DNA from: Sympetrum striolatum
Taxonomy: Eukaryota > Arthropoda > Insecta > Odonata > Libellulidae
Assembly: GCA_947579665.1 (NCBI GenBank)
Contig: OX388350.1
Span: forward strand, 83,099,152 to 83,163,151
DNA: 64,000 nt
Direction: 5' to 3'
Each line of letters starts with the position of its first letter. Within the stretch, counting starts at the first letter, position 1. This document shows positions 21,130-32,617 of this stretch, piece after piece. A program made the translations under genes and the position numbers. The notes beneath the pieces were generated by a model. That model did not search any database and was not told the origin of the DNA. It worked only from the letters and a program-made list of their open reading frames with translations.

Positions 21130-24100
21130 ACAGACAAACTCTTTGTCATCACATCAGCCTTTTGGTCACATGTGAGGGAACATACAAAACATGAATTATT
21201 TTAGCTTGGTGCAAGTCCTTCACAAAATTATATTTTATATCAATATGCTTCATCCTCTTTTGGTCCCAACTGTCCAAAACACAAATACATGATTGATTGT
21301 CTTCATGCATTGGAATACAACTCTTAATATCAATGCCCATTTCATATAACAATTGTTTCAACCAAAGAACTTCAGCTGTAGCAAGAGCAACATACTCGGC
21401 TTCAGTTGAAGATAGGGCAACAGTACTTTGTTTCTTTGTACCCCAGCTAACAAGATCACCATACATTTCCACAAGATAACCAGAAACAGATTTTCTGTCA
21501 CAATTATATGCAAAGTTGGCATCTGCATAGCCTTGTCTTTTCTCCTTCTCCTCTGTACCAGAGCCCCAAATTAATAGTTCCCTTGAGATACCTGAGAACT
21601 CTCTTTAAACCTTTCCATTGTACCTCAGTTGCATTACTCTGGAACTGACTATAGAAGTTAACTGCTGCACAAATGTCTGGTCTGGTTCCCATGCAAGCAT
21701 ACATTAAACACCCTATTAGCTCCCTATGTGGTTTAATACCAATAATAAATTTCCCTGATATATCTTGACTTGGGTGAATCTCCATTGGGGTCTTAGCTGA
21801 TGCACAGTTTTCCATTTTAAACCTTTTCAAGATTCCCCTCACATAAGCCATCTGGCTTAAAAACATAACACCATCCAAACAATCAATCTTAATTCCTAAA
21901 AAATACTTTACATTGCCTAAATCTTTCATCTTAAATTCACACATTAACTTATCCTTAATACTAGACATTATATCAATGTTACTTCCAACCAAAAGAAAAT
22001 CATCCACATAAAGTAAAATGTATGTTATTTCCACACCACTCTTTAACACATACAAACACCTTTCACTTTTACATTGAATAAAATTCAATTTTCCTCTAAC
22101 AAAATCATCAAATCTATTATTCCACTCCATTGGTGCCTGTTTCAAACCATACAATGTTTTCTTAAGTTTTAACACTTTACCTTCCTCAACATTTAAACCC
22201 TCAGGCGGCCACATAAAAATTTCCTCACTTAAAATGCCATGCAAAAATGCATTCCTAGCATCTAACTGAGAAACAATGAGATTCATTTTGTTAGCAAGAC
22301 ATAATAAAGCTCTCACTGTAGATAAGCGGGCTACTGGAGCATAGGTCTCACTGTAGTCCCTTCTTCTGAGCACAGCCCTTTACAACCAACCTAGCCTTGA
22401 GTCTTTCCACATTCCCATCTCCATCTGCTTTACAGTAAATACCCACTTACATTTAATTGGCACTTTATCACAAGGAAGGGAGACAATTTCCCATGTCTCA
22501 TTCTCATGCAAAGCTTTTAGCTCTTCCTCAGCTGCTGCTCACCACAATGGTCCATCATCTCTCTCATCCAGCACTGCAAACTCCTGGGGCACATCATTAC
22601 TGTAGCTCATAGCATTGAAACAAAGGTTGGATTCCAAAGCATTAGACATAGAGTTCTCTGCAAGTGGTAAAACAAGATCAAATTGGTCTTCCTGTCGGAT
22701 ATTATCGAAAATGTCTACAGCATTGGCTACCATTGCCAATGTTGCATATTCTTCAAGGTACCTTGGTTTTATTTTAATTCTTGTGCTCTTTCGTCTCTCA
22801 TCAGTTCCTTCTTCGAAATCTTCAAATACTATTTGATCCTCTTGAGAATCATTTTCCCCTCCTGAATCTGACTCTATAGAGCCTTTCTCACCAACCATTT
22901 CATTCGCGTCTTGAGAATCAAGCATACTGGAAAATACACTGATTGCCCACGAACTTGGTTCTACTTTCATCAAAAATTACATTTCTACCAACTATTACTT
23001 TACTATCTTCTAGAGACCATAATCTATACCCATTTTCACAATAACCTAACATAATACATCTTTTACTCTTGGCATCAAACTTACCACTGGTTTTCTCTTT
23101 TGGCTTATGAAGATAAGCAATGCATCCAAATACCCTTAATTTGGATAGATCAGGCTTCTTACCATACCGCATTTCAGCTGGTACTTTACCATGTTGGAGG
23201 GCACTTGTTGGACTCCTGTTGATCAGATACACAGCAGCACATACTGCCTCAAACCAAAAACCCCTTCTTAAATTACAACCAAGAAGCATACACCTTGTCT
23301 TATCCAAAATAGTTCTGTTCATTCTCTCTGCCATACCATTATTCTCAGGAGTACCAGGAATCGTTAACTCATACCCTTTTCTCTGAACAACTCTTTCACA
23401 TCTCTATTTACATACTCAGTTCCATTATCACACCTGAAAGAGCAAATACTTTGAGGAAATCGACTTGCTACCCTGGCTACATAACCTTTCAAATGCTCAG
23501 ACACTTCAGATTAGGATTGCAAGCCAAAAACGACAGTGAAATGGGTATAATCATCAATAAGAGTCAGAAAATATTTAACCCCATCATGAGTTGTTGGGGT
23601 GATAGGACCACAAAGATCACTATGCACTCGACTTAAAGATCTATTAGCCTACTAGCATCTCTACTTCCACAAAATGGCAACTTAGTTTGCTTTCCCATTA
23701 CACAAACTTCACAGAGTTCTGACCCTTCAAATTTCAATTCCCCAATTCCAACCACATTTTTGGAGAGGATTTTTAAATTTGGGACACTTATATGGCCCAA
23801 CTGTTTGTGCCATGTATTCACTGCAGAGTACACTTCCTGAGAGTTACCTTGAATATTTACATTCAGTTTATAAATATTTACATCTCTCACTCCAATGGCT
23901 ACCACAACATTATTTTTTAAAACCAAACATTTACCATCTTCAAATGAAATTACAAATCCCCTCTTCTCCAACCTTGAAATGGATATTAAGTTATGTTTTA
24001 AATTTTCTACAATCAAAACATCTTTCATCTCAAAACACACATCACTCCCATTTACACAAGTGGTACCAACCAAATTACCCTTTTCTTTAGCTATGAATTA

Positions 24101-24249
24101 CTTTTTGCCACTTGAATTTCCACATCACTATTTAACTTTCTACGATTCACCACTGCAGTCTCTGGTCTTACTAGATGTTCAGTGGCACCTGAATCCATTA
24201 TCCATAAGTCCTCCCTCTCTTCCTTGCATGTTAGTGCCTGCTCTTCACC
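21130..24249 (-). pseudogene. pol: Copia copy 2 pol: protease, integrase, RT, RNase H
   Basis: All domains are recognisable but split over several frames. The protease motif Asp-Ser-Gly lies at about 24193-24195 in WIMDSGATEHL. Pre-integrase zinc binding is at TWHKQLGH and CEVC (about 23680-23800). The integrase core has Asp-Asn-Gly-Thr-Glu-Tyr near 23410 and the Glu-containing GMAERMNRT near 23320. It also carries an in-frame stop near 23510. Reverse transcriptase (21504-22373) has QLDARNAFLHG and an intact LLYVDDFLL. RNase H (21149-21472) has SSTEAEYVAL and a catalytic Asp-Asn-Gln. Frame breaks near 22960, 22375, 21530 and 21150 make it inactive. Unlike copy 1 it keeps the whole integrase. 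Confidence 0.9.
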
Positions 24250-24989
24250 AGCTGATGTCTCTTCTACCTCCTCCTTGACTACACACATAAAGCTGTAGAA
24301 GGGTTTTTCCCGCTCCTCCTTCACAAGATTTGCGTAGGAGGTACCCACTTTTAGTAGGAGCAAATTTGGATCTTTCCCTCTTACTTATCTCAAACTCTTC
24401 CAATCTAATCCTTATAAACTCCATACTCAGGGTTTCTGTGGCTAACGTCTGAAGGGCGGATACTACTCCCTCATACTCCTGCGGCAAAGTCCAAAGGAAC
24501 TGCATAATTAATCCCTCGTCATCGGTCTTATCACCTGCCTGTTTTAGTTCTCGAACAAGCCTATCAAATTTAAGGCAAAATTCACTAAGGGTTTCTTCAT
24601 GCGGACGTTACTTTAATACATGCAACTTCTTCGACAAAGCCATTCTATTTGCAGTCGTCCTCTTCTCAAAGCGAGCTTCCAACGCCTTCCAAACATCGTA
24701 GGCTGTAGGTTTGTCCTTTATAAGTTCAAGCTGGTCGTCATGTAGCCTTTGGATGATCAAACTTGCATTTTTTATTGTCTTTTCTTATCTTTAACACGGC
24801 GTCCTCTTTCCTCTTCTTCGCACTGGCATTATCTTCCGGGATTTCCTCGTGTGGTTTTAGATGGCTGCTAAGCGGATTTTCTACGTATTCTAGAACGTCT
24901 TTCTCGTCCAGGTAGATCTCCATACGAAATTTCCAATCATTATAATTTTTACCGTCGAACAACGGAATTCTATAACTTTCTTCCTCCAT
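24250..24989 (-). pseudogene. gag: Copia copy 2 gag
   Basis: The start Met at 24987-24989 is followed by Pro-Leu-Phe-Asp-Gly-Lys-Asn-Tyr-x-x-Trp-Lys-Phe-Arg-Met, a typical copia Gag N-terminus. The first 80 codons run to about 24740. The frame then shifts, and the capsid region (EARFEKRTTANRMALSKKL) continues in another frame. A stop near 24610 and a further break near 24360 follow. No zinc knuckle is readable, apparently lost in the damaged stretch before the protease. Confidence 0.85.
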
Positions 24990-25133
24990 GATGCAGAACT
25001 TCCACGTTTTTTCTTTTTGCGTAAACCTTACGATATATCACTATCAGAGTGAACCTTAACCTTAGATGCAGAACTTCCACGTTTTTTCTTTTTGCGTAAA
25101 CCTTACGATATATCACTATCAGAGTGAACCTTA
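24990..25133 (-). repeat. 75-bp tandem duplication in copia copy 2 leader
   Basis: Two near-identical copies (24990-25064 and 25065-25133), each starting GATGCAGAACTTCCACG in plus orientation, fill the space between gag and the primer-binding site. The leader between LTR and gag is therefore about twice its single-unit length. Confidence 0.9.
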
Positions 25134-25145
25134 GGGCCCATAACC
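25134..25145 (-). other. Primer-binding site of copia copy 2
   Basis: In element sense GGTTATGGGCCC directly follows the 5' LTR. It has the same initiator-Met-tRNA-type core as copy 1. Confidence 0.85.
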
Positions 25146-25367
25146 TGTTGACGCTACTTAAGTGAACATCACTAAATAAAGGGAGGTTATTAAAACGTTT
25201 AGTAACCAAACTTCAACTTTAAAAGAACGTCTTTAATATACGAACACAACTTACACGTACAACAGATAGCCAAGCACTGACGCCAAGTAAGGCGCAAAAA
25301 GGTAACAAAAGAAAAACAAAACAATAACACTATGAGAAATCATAGAGGAGGAATTGCCTCTTCAACA
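25146..25367 (-). repeat. 5' LTR of copia copy 2
   Basis: This 222-bp repeat has TG/CA ends and is about 98% identical to 20849-21070. Confidence 0.93.
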
Positions 25368-25491
25368 AGATCAATATTTTGTGTTGTGAGTAATTTAGCA
25401 ACCTCAAAGCAAATAATGTAGCCCTCATGTATTAAGTTATAGTAGGAATAGTGTGTCAGCATGTTCTTTATCTGAAGGATTTTGTTTTCAG

Positions 25492-25628
25492 GGGCTACAT
25501 AGGATGGCGTTTTTGGAGTGGCAGGCAAGACAAGTCTGATCGCATCCATCTCTGCCAGAGTGAAAGAGAGGATGACTTCCTAATGGCACCAAAGAAAGAA
25601 TATTATAGCCATCCTGCCCTGGATTTAG
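25492..25628 (+). other. Exon-like segment 5, the only open copy
   Basis: TTGTTTTCAG precedes 137 bp that end GATTTAG/GTTGGT. In the shared phase (one base, then 45 codons) it is open throughout. It starts Gly-Tyr-Ile-Gly-Trp, has a Glu-Arg-Glu-Asp-Asp centre and ends Ser-His-Pro-Ala-Leu-Asp-Leu. The consensus-like splice sites, preserved frame and paralogues at 1983, 11019, 11679 and 34081 make it the best candidate for a functional exon in the window. I do not recognise the protein family. A free-standing ORF (25451-25636) running through the acceptor is an artefact of the intron end being open. Confidence 0.55.
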
Positions 25629-27214
25629 GTTGGTGACATTTTGATTTTCATTGCATCCTTCAGTTATTCTACCTTGTTTGGGGCTCTACTTTGCACTACT
25701 TCAGTATATGCATATGCATTTTGTCCCATCTCTTCATTGGTCAACCTTGGGGATTATTATGATAATGTATCCAACATCTGTAAATTTGTTTTTGCTTCCA
25801 TTCTACTACCATGTTTAACTCTCATATCTCTTTCTTCAATATCTCATTTATTGCTTCCTCCAAACTCCTTAAACAATTTTTCATGTCATCTGGTACTTCT
25901 GTTTCCTGTGACATTCGTGGTGTTAGTTTTTTTCTCTCAAATCATTATGCATTTCTTTCTGCTGTCTGCTTTACAATACATATTCAGGAGAATATTTTCA
26001 TAATTTACTTAGTTGATGTGTCTGCTTCATACTCGTTGTTGCTGAAGATTTGTTGAGATATCTATTGATATTATCAGACAATCTAAGTCATCTGGTTCTT
26101 TAGTCACTTAATCCTTTTGACAGAAAGTCCTCACGACAAGTGTACTTTACGGGTTTAATTTTGTGATTTTTGTGAAAAACCAAACAATAACATGGCTGTT
26201 TTTAATTTTACTAGATTAATTTCAATTAAATGATGTGGGCAAGTATTCTTTCTTCTTCCTACTGTTAATCCACTTTTTGAAGTTCATGCCTATTCTTTTA
26301 GGATAACAAATTCAGCTCTGTATCAAGCACTGCCAATCAAATGTCCTCATCATTGATGGAACTCAATGTAAATTGAATTGTGAATCTATTGCATCTCAAA
26401 ACACAAGTTAGTCATACCCTAAACCCTACTTAGTCATACCCTATACCCTTCTCTTTATAAATTCTAATCAGGATTGACTTTTAACCTAAGATTATTATTA
26501 AAATTCTGAAAAAATTAAGTATTCGATTTATTTGAATAGTACGCGATTTGTGAGGAGCACTGCACATGGATAAAATCTTGTTAATGTTAAAATGTCTCCC
26601 AAATCTCTTCCCTCACCTCAACAATATTTCTTTATAAGTTTTCTTTTGTCAATCGGTTTGATGAAAGCTGGGTTTCCGCATGCAATGATTACTTGCACAT
26701 TTCGACATCCACACATTTCAAGAATTTTTAACTGGCACAATGTTAAAGAGCGTCAACTGAGATCCTTCGTGTATATGTTGTTGTCAATAAGGGCCAATAT
26801 TAATTATAACGGGTAATCATTTTCTATGGACATCATGATGACTCGAAGAGTTAAAACTAGTTGATCCAGTAAATCATTTCTTCATGAAAATTTTGGCTTT
26901 ATTTTTTCTGCTGCCATTCCTGAGATGGAGTTTCACCAATTATTGGCTTCAGCACTTGATTATATGCTTAATAATCGATCAATTGATGATCATTACATGT
27001 GGAAACCCAGGTTTAGGAACACTCAAAAATGGCTGTAATTTTTTCCTTGCTATTTATATATTACTAGCTGATGTGCCGGTTGATTCTCAAAAAATTGAAA
27101 AATTGAAATCAATAAATAATATTGTTACAGCCTTGATCGTAACTAATGCTTCATAATTTTAGGTAGATAGCAAATGCCAGGCTAAACTTTTAAAAGTAAT
27201 AAAGAAATAGAAAA
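25629..27214. other. Non-coding, AT-rich intron-like sequence
   Basis: The first 150 bp are homologous to the intron after 11141. The remainder shows no repeats, domains or conserved frames. The plus-strand frames at 25641-26003 and 26884-27156 are low-complexity hydrophobic shadows. Confidence 0.6.
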
Positions 27215-27400
27215 GTCATTAAGTCTACAAAGTAACATCAACTCAATATTTAATCTCATAGCTTTTGAATGAACAAATTTTTAAATTAAGACAATATTTC
27301 CAAACCAATAAGCAAAGAAAAGAAAGTTATGATTAAGTCTACAAAGTCACTTCAACTAAAATATTCAATCTCTTATCCTATGAACGAATAATTTCTTTGA
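27215..27400. repeat. Imperfect tandem duplication, about 113-bp period
   Basis: ATTAAGTCTACAAAGTAAC at about 27219 recurs as ATTAAGTCTACAAAGTCAC about 113 bp further on. The following about 40 bp are also similar (ATATT-AATCTC, then TGAACGAA). Confidence 0.65.
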
Positions 27401-27606
27401 TGGAGATAACAATCATTTAAAGATTATAAAAATTTTATTCGAAGATCACATTAGGCTCATATTTAAAGAGACACTTTCAGAAAGGCAATAATGGATATCA
27501 AAAACGATGATTAAACACAACAGAAATCTATTAGTATATATAATTTCTTCTCCGGCTTCATTCATGTATATCTATTATATATAGATGCTTCTCCGGATTC
27601 ATTCAC

Positions 27607-27627
27607 ATAGATAGATAGATAGATAGG
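27607..27627. repeat. Microsatellite (GATA)n
   Basis: ATAGATAGATAGATAGATAGG marks the left edge of the following monomer array. Confidence 0.85.
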
Positions 27628-29240
27628 ATACTAATTCACAGCCTAAACCACAAGCGTCATTGACTTGAAATTTTTACGACGTATTGGCCCTAACGTGAAA
27701 CCGCAAGAAAAATTGTGATTTTGAACCTCAGTGTCATGGGTTCGATTCCAGAGGGCCCCAAAGTCCCAATTTTTTCCATTTAAATGCATTGCTTTGATTT
27801 TCCAGAATTTTTAAAAAATACTTCCCTGATAGGTAGAAAATCTAAACTCTAGGAGCCTTTATATATAGTCATGATCTATCGAAAACAGTAATCAGTTTTA
27901 CGCAAAATATCCTGGGTTCGATGCTAGGACGATGCAAAAATCCGCCCTTTAAAATACATTGAGGTAGTTTTTCATTATTTTTTTTGATGCACTTATAGAA
28001 ATAATAGGAAGTTCTTGCTTCGCTGCAACATATATATTAAGAATTAAATTCAGAAAAAAATATAGAAAACACTGTACATTTCCTGGGTTCGATGCCAGAG
28101 CAAATTATAATTTCTCTGATAAGGAATATAAGGGAAAAGTAGGACTTCGTTTGAGGCAGTTGCAACCAATATTTCTTCTTCAATTTTCACACATAGTTAT
28201 AAGTGGTGATATTCTGTTGTTCTACATAGAAAGTATCGCCAGAAAGACCCGTGTTCGATGCCGGCCGGTAAATATATATGCCATATAAAACACATTGGGA
28301 TAGTTTTTCATTATTTCTTTCATGCACTTATCGAAATAAAAGCGAGTTCTTGCTTAGATAAAAGATGTGTATTAAGACTTGGTTTAATAAAAAAAAATAG
28401 ATAACACCATGCTGTTCCTGGGTTCGATGCCAGAGCACATTAAAATTTCTCTCATAAGGAATATAACGGAAAAGTAGGACGTCGTTTGAGAAAGTTGCAA
28501 CCTATATTTCTGCTTGAGTTTTTACACATATTTGGAGATGGTGATCTTCTGTTGTGCTGCATAGAAAGTATCTCCTGGAAGACCCGGGTTCGAAGCCAGG
28601 CGGTATATGTATCTCCCATTTAAAAAACATTGGAGTAGATTTCATTATTATTTTCATGTACTTATTGAATTGAAAGGAAGTTCTTGGATAGATGGAATAT
28701 GTATACTAAGACTCGGTTTAAGAAAAAAAATAGATAATACCATGCTGTTCCTGGGTTCGATGCCAGAAAACCATTAAATTTCTCACATAAGGAATATATG
28801 ATAAAAGTAAGACCTCCTTTGAGGCAGTTGAAGCCAATATTTCTGCTTTAATTTTCACACATAGTTAGAGAATGTGAGCTTCTATTGTGCTGCGTAATTA
28901 TTTAACCAGGAATTCCCGGATTCGATGCCAGACGATTAAATTGCCACGAATATTAAACATATTTTCAATCCTTTCGTTTTCATTTGAGGACCATCCCGAT
29001 ATGATGCCGACATGAAATTATTGTTTTCGATCTGCTTGCAGTATGCAAGCTACATTTTACTCGTATGTATATAGAGAGGATACTATTTCACAGGCTAAAA
29101 CATAGGTGTCATTGACTTGAAATTTTTACAGCCTATAGGCCCTAACGTGAAACCCCCAGGAAAAATGTGACTTTGAACCTCAGTATCATGGGCTTGATTC
29201 CAGAAGATCCCAAAGTAATGATTTTTCTCATTTAAATGTA
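27628..29240. repeat. Array of about 170-bp monomers with a tRNA T-arm-like motif
   Basis: A GGTTCGATGCC-like motif, often inside a small CTGG...CCAG hairpin, recurs at 27739, 27915, 28086, 28252, 28421, 28588, 28754 and 28919, a spacing of 165-176 bp. A weaker copy lies at 29191. Alternate monomers are most alike, so the working unit is a dimer of about 335 bp (28086, 28421 and 28754 share CCTGGGTTCGATGCCAGA). The outermost units (27628-27790 and 29077-29240) are direct repeats of each other (GACTTGAAATTTTTACG/AG). No A box or full cloverleaf is present, so these are not tRNA genes. Confidence 0.8.
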
Positions 29241-29744
29241 AATAATGTTAGTGCCATAATTCTCTACTACTGACTAATTAAAGCTGTATTGCTGTAAAAT
29301 ATAATATTAACGTTAAACGAGTAAGGACTTCACTGATACCATAGGCTAATCGCTTTCCTTGAAGTAGGTTTTCTGCAAAAACTGCTGGCTCTGACGAGAA
29401 CTTGCTTAAAATTACTCTTATGCGTTGAGCAATCAGGAATTCTCGTAGCCGTTGATGATGAGATAATGTATTTTATCAAAAGAAACAAAACTTGAAAACG
29501 ATTGTGCGGAAACCTTGCATTTAAGGTGCTGTAAGTAGTTACGAGAATATATTTCTTTCTCCGCAACTCTAACGCTTACCAAGATAATTAAGTGTATGAT
29601 TATCAAACTTCGAATTCGACGATTCGTATTCGAATTTTTAATATTAAAAATACATCTCACTGCGTCATTTTGGATAGGCTAGAATACTTGATTCGCATAG
29701 TCGAAGAGCGTATCTCTAATTATGTCTCAATTTCGTTTACGCTT
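29241..29744. other. Unresolved non-coding sequence
   Basis: No repeat or conserved frame is recognised. It may include the 3' untranslated region of the adjacent minus-strand Jockey-like relic. Confidence 0.45.
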
Positions 29745-30525
29745 AAATGGGGATCGACGGCTGCTGCTCCTTCTCCTTCGACGACTTCTTCTTTCTTCTT
29801 CTTTTGGTGCTAGGAAGATGTTTATTTTTTTGGCACTCTAGAATGGAGAGAACCATTTTTGGTTCTTTTATTTGTTTTAATGTGGTACGTTGCGTGGGCG
29901 TGTACCTCCATAAATGTTTGATGAGAGGATTGTTAATATTTGAGAGGTTTCTCTCAAATTTTTCGGCGATGTTGTAAAGGTATTCCGTAAAGTGCGGAAT
30001 GTTATGGTAAGTGAGGATTTCACGGAGTGGGACCAGGTTGTTCGTGGAAGTTGCGGCCCTGATGCATTTGTTGTAGAATGTGATGATCTTCCTTATATTT
30101 CGTTGTGAGGTGTTGCAGGCGATGATGGAGCCGTATGCAAGAATTGGGGCAACATAAGCACCAATTAATCTTATTTTAGTGTCCTTGGTTAGCTGGCTGT
30201 CCTGATGGAGTAATGGATATAGTTAAGCTTTCGCTGCTGCCGCTTTACAGATGCTGTAGTTTATATGTTTAGTCCACAGTAGCTTCTCCGTGATGATGAT
30301 GATGATTCTCCAAGGAATTTCTGCTCTTTAACTTTTGGTATTGCCTGATTGTAGATGGTTGGTTTGACAGACGCAGGCTTGCGGGGATGAAGGATGAACT
30401 CCATATGGGAGCTCTTGGCCGGGTTGATTTTCAAGTGCCATTTCGTGAGCCATTTCTGCAGCGCAATTAAGTAGTTGTTGATGATGCCAGTATGCCAGGT
30501 GTATGTGTGTCTGTGCTTGTGGGCG
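29745..30525 (-). pseudogene. Jockey-like non-LTR reverse transcriptase, 3' portion
   Basis: Minus-strand translation gives LTKWHLKINPAKSSHMEF followed by a Lys-Phe-Leu-Gly, the motif pair that follows the catalytic site in Jockey/I-type reverse transcriptases. After a frame change at an ATC/ATG-rich spot (about 30290-30310) comes Trp-Thr-Lys-His-Ile, then a stop near 30222. After the stop comes a C-terminal region with LIGAYVAPILAYGSIIAC and a run through His-Phe-Thr-Glu-Tyr to a basic tail near 29760. The catalytic palm and everything upstream are missing. It is unrelated in sequence to the families at 347, 18503 and 55942. Confidence 0.8.
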
Positions 30526-31160
30526 CTCTAACGTGAAAACTATTTGTAGTATCAATACCAAAATTCATATATAGTACTGTGGTGTGTGCTGTCAGAGTTG
30601 ATAAGTTTTTGGAGTAAATCGGTTAACCGGAAGTCGAGCTTCATTCATCAAAGCTCATTTCCGGTTTTCACAATATCTCCTTAAATATGATATATAGGTA
30701 TATTGCATTACTTACAAAAGTTTTAGATAATGTCATTTACTATAACTTTTGAATTTAACATATTTTTGTATCACCGGTTGATAAGGAGTTATTCGTGAAA
30801 TACCGATAAACCGGAAGTAGCTGTTATGTACTTTGTGGGCGCTCTAACATGAAAACTATTAGTCGGATCGACACCAAATTTCGTATATAGCATTTTGGCT
30901 GGTGTTATTAGAGTTGATTAGTTTTTGGAGTAAATCTGTACACCAGAAGTCGAGCTTCATTTTTCAAAGCTCATTTCCGGTTTTCGAAATATCTCCATAA
31001 ATATTATATTTAGGTATAAACAATTATATATAAAAGTTTTAGAAAAGGTAATTTACTATAAATTTTGTCTAAAACATATTTATGTATCACTGATTGTGTA
31101 GGAGTTATTTGTGAAATACTGATAAACCGGAAGTTGCTGATTGTGTACGTTGTGGGCGCT
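30519..31160. repeat. Tandem duplication with 316-bp period
   Basis: GTGGGCGCTCTAAC(G/A)TGAAAAC starts at 30519 and 30835, and a third start (GTGGGCGCTC) is at 31152. The units share AGTCGAGCTTCATT and CTCATTTCCGGTTTTC and are about 85% alike. A short repeated GGGCGCT marks the right edge. There is no coding content. Confidence 0.88.
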
Positions 31161-31393
31161 CTGGGCGCTGGGGCGAAAAGCCATTTCATCGCTTTTCATC
31201 GAACATGTCCCGAAAAATATTATTTATAATGCTTGTGACGTAAAAGATAATATGATATAAATTAATCACTCATCTTCCAAGTTTAGATTGAATATAGAGT
31301 TCAAAAATACTGTCGTAGATAAATATTTACATCTTATATATGGAGAAAGTCATGTGCTGGCCACATCAGATTTTTGGATCTTATTTTTATAAC

Positions 31394-31870
31394 ATCCCAT
31401 ACGAACAAATCTGTACTGTGGCTTTACTAAATGTGCACTGTAACTGAGCTAAACTTTATGTTTAGCACTGTCACAGTGCAATTTTCTGTGCTAGACTATG
31501 GCAGCTGGACTTGGAGGAGAACTGTACTGTAATAGAGCTGAATCACTTTGCTGGAACTGTACTATGGCTCAAACTGCACTGTGACAGGGCTGGGTAACAT
31601 TACTGGAACTTTACTATGGCTCAAACTGCACTGTGACAGGGCTGGGTAACATTACTGGAACTTTACTATGGCTCAAACTCCACTGTGACAGGGCTGGGTA
31701 ACACGACTGGAACTGTACTATGGCTATGGCAACTGCACTGTGACTGTGCTATAACTGCACTGTGACTGTTCTATAACTACACTGTGGTGTTTCAATTTAA
31801 GTACAGTACCTTAGCACAGTTACAGTGCAGCTTTAGTAAAGTCGCAGCACAGATTTTTTTTGTATGGGAT
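31394..31870. mobile_element. Foldback / MITE-like element with internal tandem repeat
   Basis: About 60-bp terminal inverted repeats run from CCCATAC at 31396 inward and from GTATGGG at 31868 inward. They share AATCTGT, CTTTACTAAA and CACTGTAACTG. The interior carries a 52-bp tandem repeat. No transposase frame is present. I see no certain target-site duplication. Confidence 0.75.
31561..31735. repeat. 52-bp tandem repeat
   Basis: ACTATGGCTCAAACTGCACT starts at 31561 and 31613, with variants at 31665 and 31717, giving an exact 52-bp period. Related CACTGTGACTG pieces continue to about 31790. Confidence 0.9.
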
Positions 31871-32617
31871 TGCATATTCTAAAATGGGCACCTTGCTCGT
31901 TAAATAAATAAATAAATACATTGGCTGGGAAAGCAAAGTGAGAAGCTCAAGAAACCCCTTGCATCAACGAAAGGGATTCAGATAGAGATATCCATGGAAT
32001 GGTTTGATGAGATTATGGTTGAGTATGTAATTATATTCAGTATTTTCAGTATTTAACGTTGCTTGATTATTATCATTCATAACTTTAGCGGCCTATTTTG
32101 AAGGTTATGTACTCACTGCCGGGCACACAAAATCGTTATCAATGAGCACAGCTCACCATCTAGAAGCTGACAGGGATGAGGGATTGGCATTATGAATATA
32201 TTGGTTGATTGCATGACATTCGTTCATTTATTAGAGATTTCGAAATTTGCATGCAGGTTTCATTAAAATAATATCTACGCGATTACAATGTTTTTGCTTG
32301 TCAGTGATGTAGCATATATGTAAGGAAAACTTGTTACATAAAAGCGAGAAAAACATATGGCAATAACCCGAATGAGTTAATGCACGTAATTTCCCACTTC
32401 GGCCATTATTAAGGTGAAGGAATAATGCGATGAAGTGCAAAATGTTAATGTCCAAAGGAGTTTGAGGTGATGTCAATAATGATTTGTAAAATCAATGAAA
32501 AACGAACTTTACCATTCAATTTCCATCGATTAAAGTCTTCGAGATAAATTTTTGCATCCGACGGTTGTTTTTAGAAGATGAAATACTTAGCCACTGCCGC
32601 GTATAAGCATACTCTTC
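31871..32617. other. Non-coding sequence, short (AAAT)n run
   Basis: An (AATA)n run lies at about 31902-31918. Nothing else is recognisable in this stretch. Confidence 0.5.

Larger units (their letters stand above)
20849..25367 (-). mobile_element. Ty1/copia LTR retrotransposon, copy 2
   Basis: The element is 4,519 bp in minus orientation. Its 222-bp LTRs (20849-21070 and 25146-25367) start TGTTGA and end TCAACA. A 5-bp target-site duplication AGATC flanks it (20844-20848 and 25368-25372). I count 5 differences between the LTRs (about 2%), so it is older than copy 1. The LTR sequence and protein differ from copy 1; it is another family with the same primer-binding site. Confidence 0.95.

Noticed and set aside
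25641..26056. 120-codon hydrophobic frame after the open exon
   Set aside because: It is low-complexity and intronic by homology to the region after 11141, where it is not open.
26884..27156. 90-codon hydrophobic plus-strand frame as a small membrane protein
   Set aside because: It lies in AT-rich DNA with no homologue in the duplicated introns and no supporting signals. Hydrophobic frames are expected from T-rich sequence.
27628..29240. tRNA genes at the GGTTCGATTCC motifs
   Set aside because: Only a T-arm-like piece is present. There is no acceptor stem, D-arm, anticodon arm or A box at the right distance.
31561..31735. CRISPR-like array
   Set aside because: The 52-bp units are directly contiguous with no unique spacers, and the context is eukaryotic.
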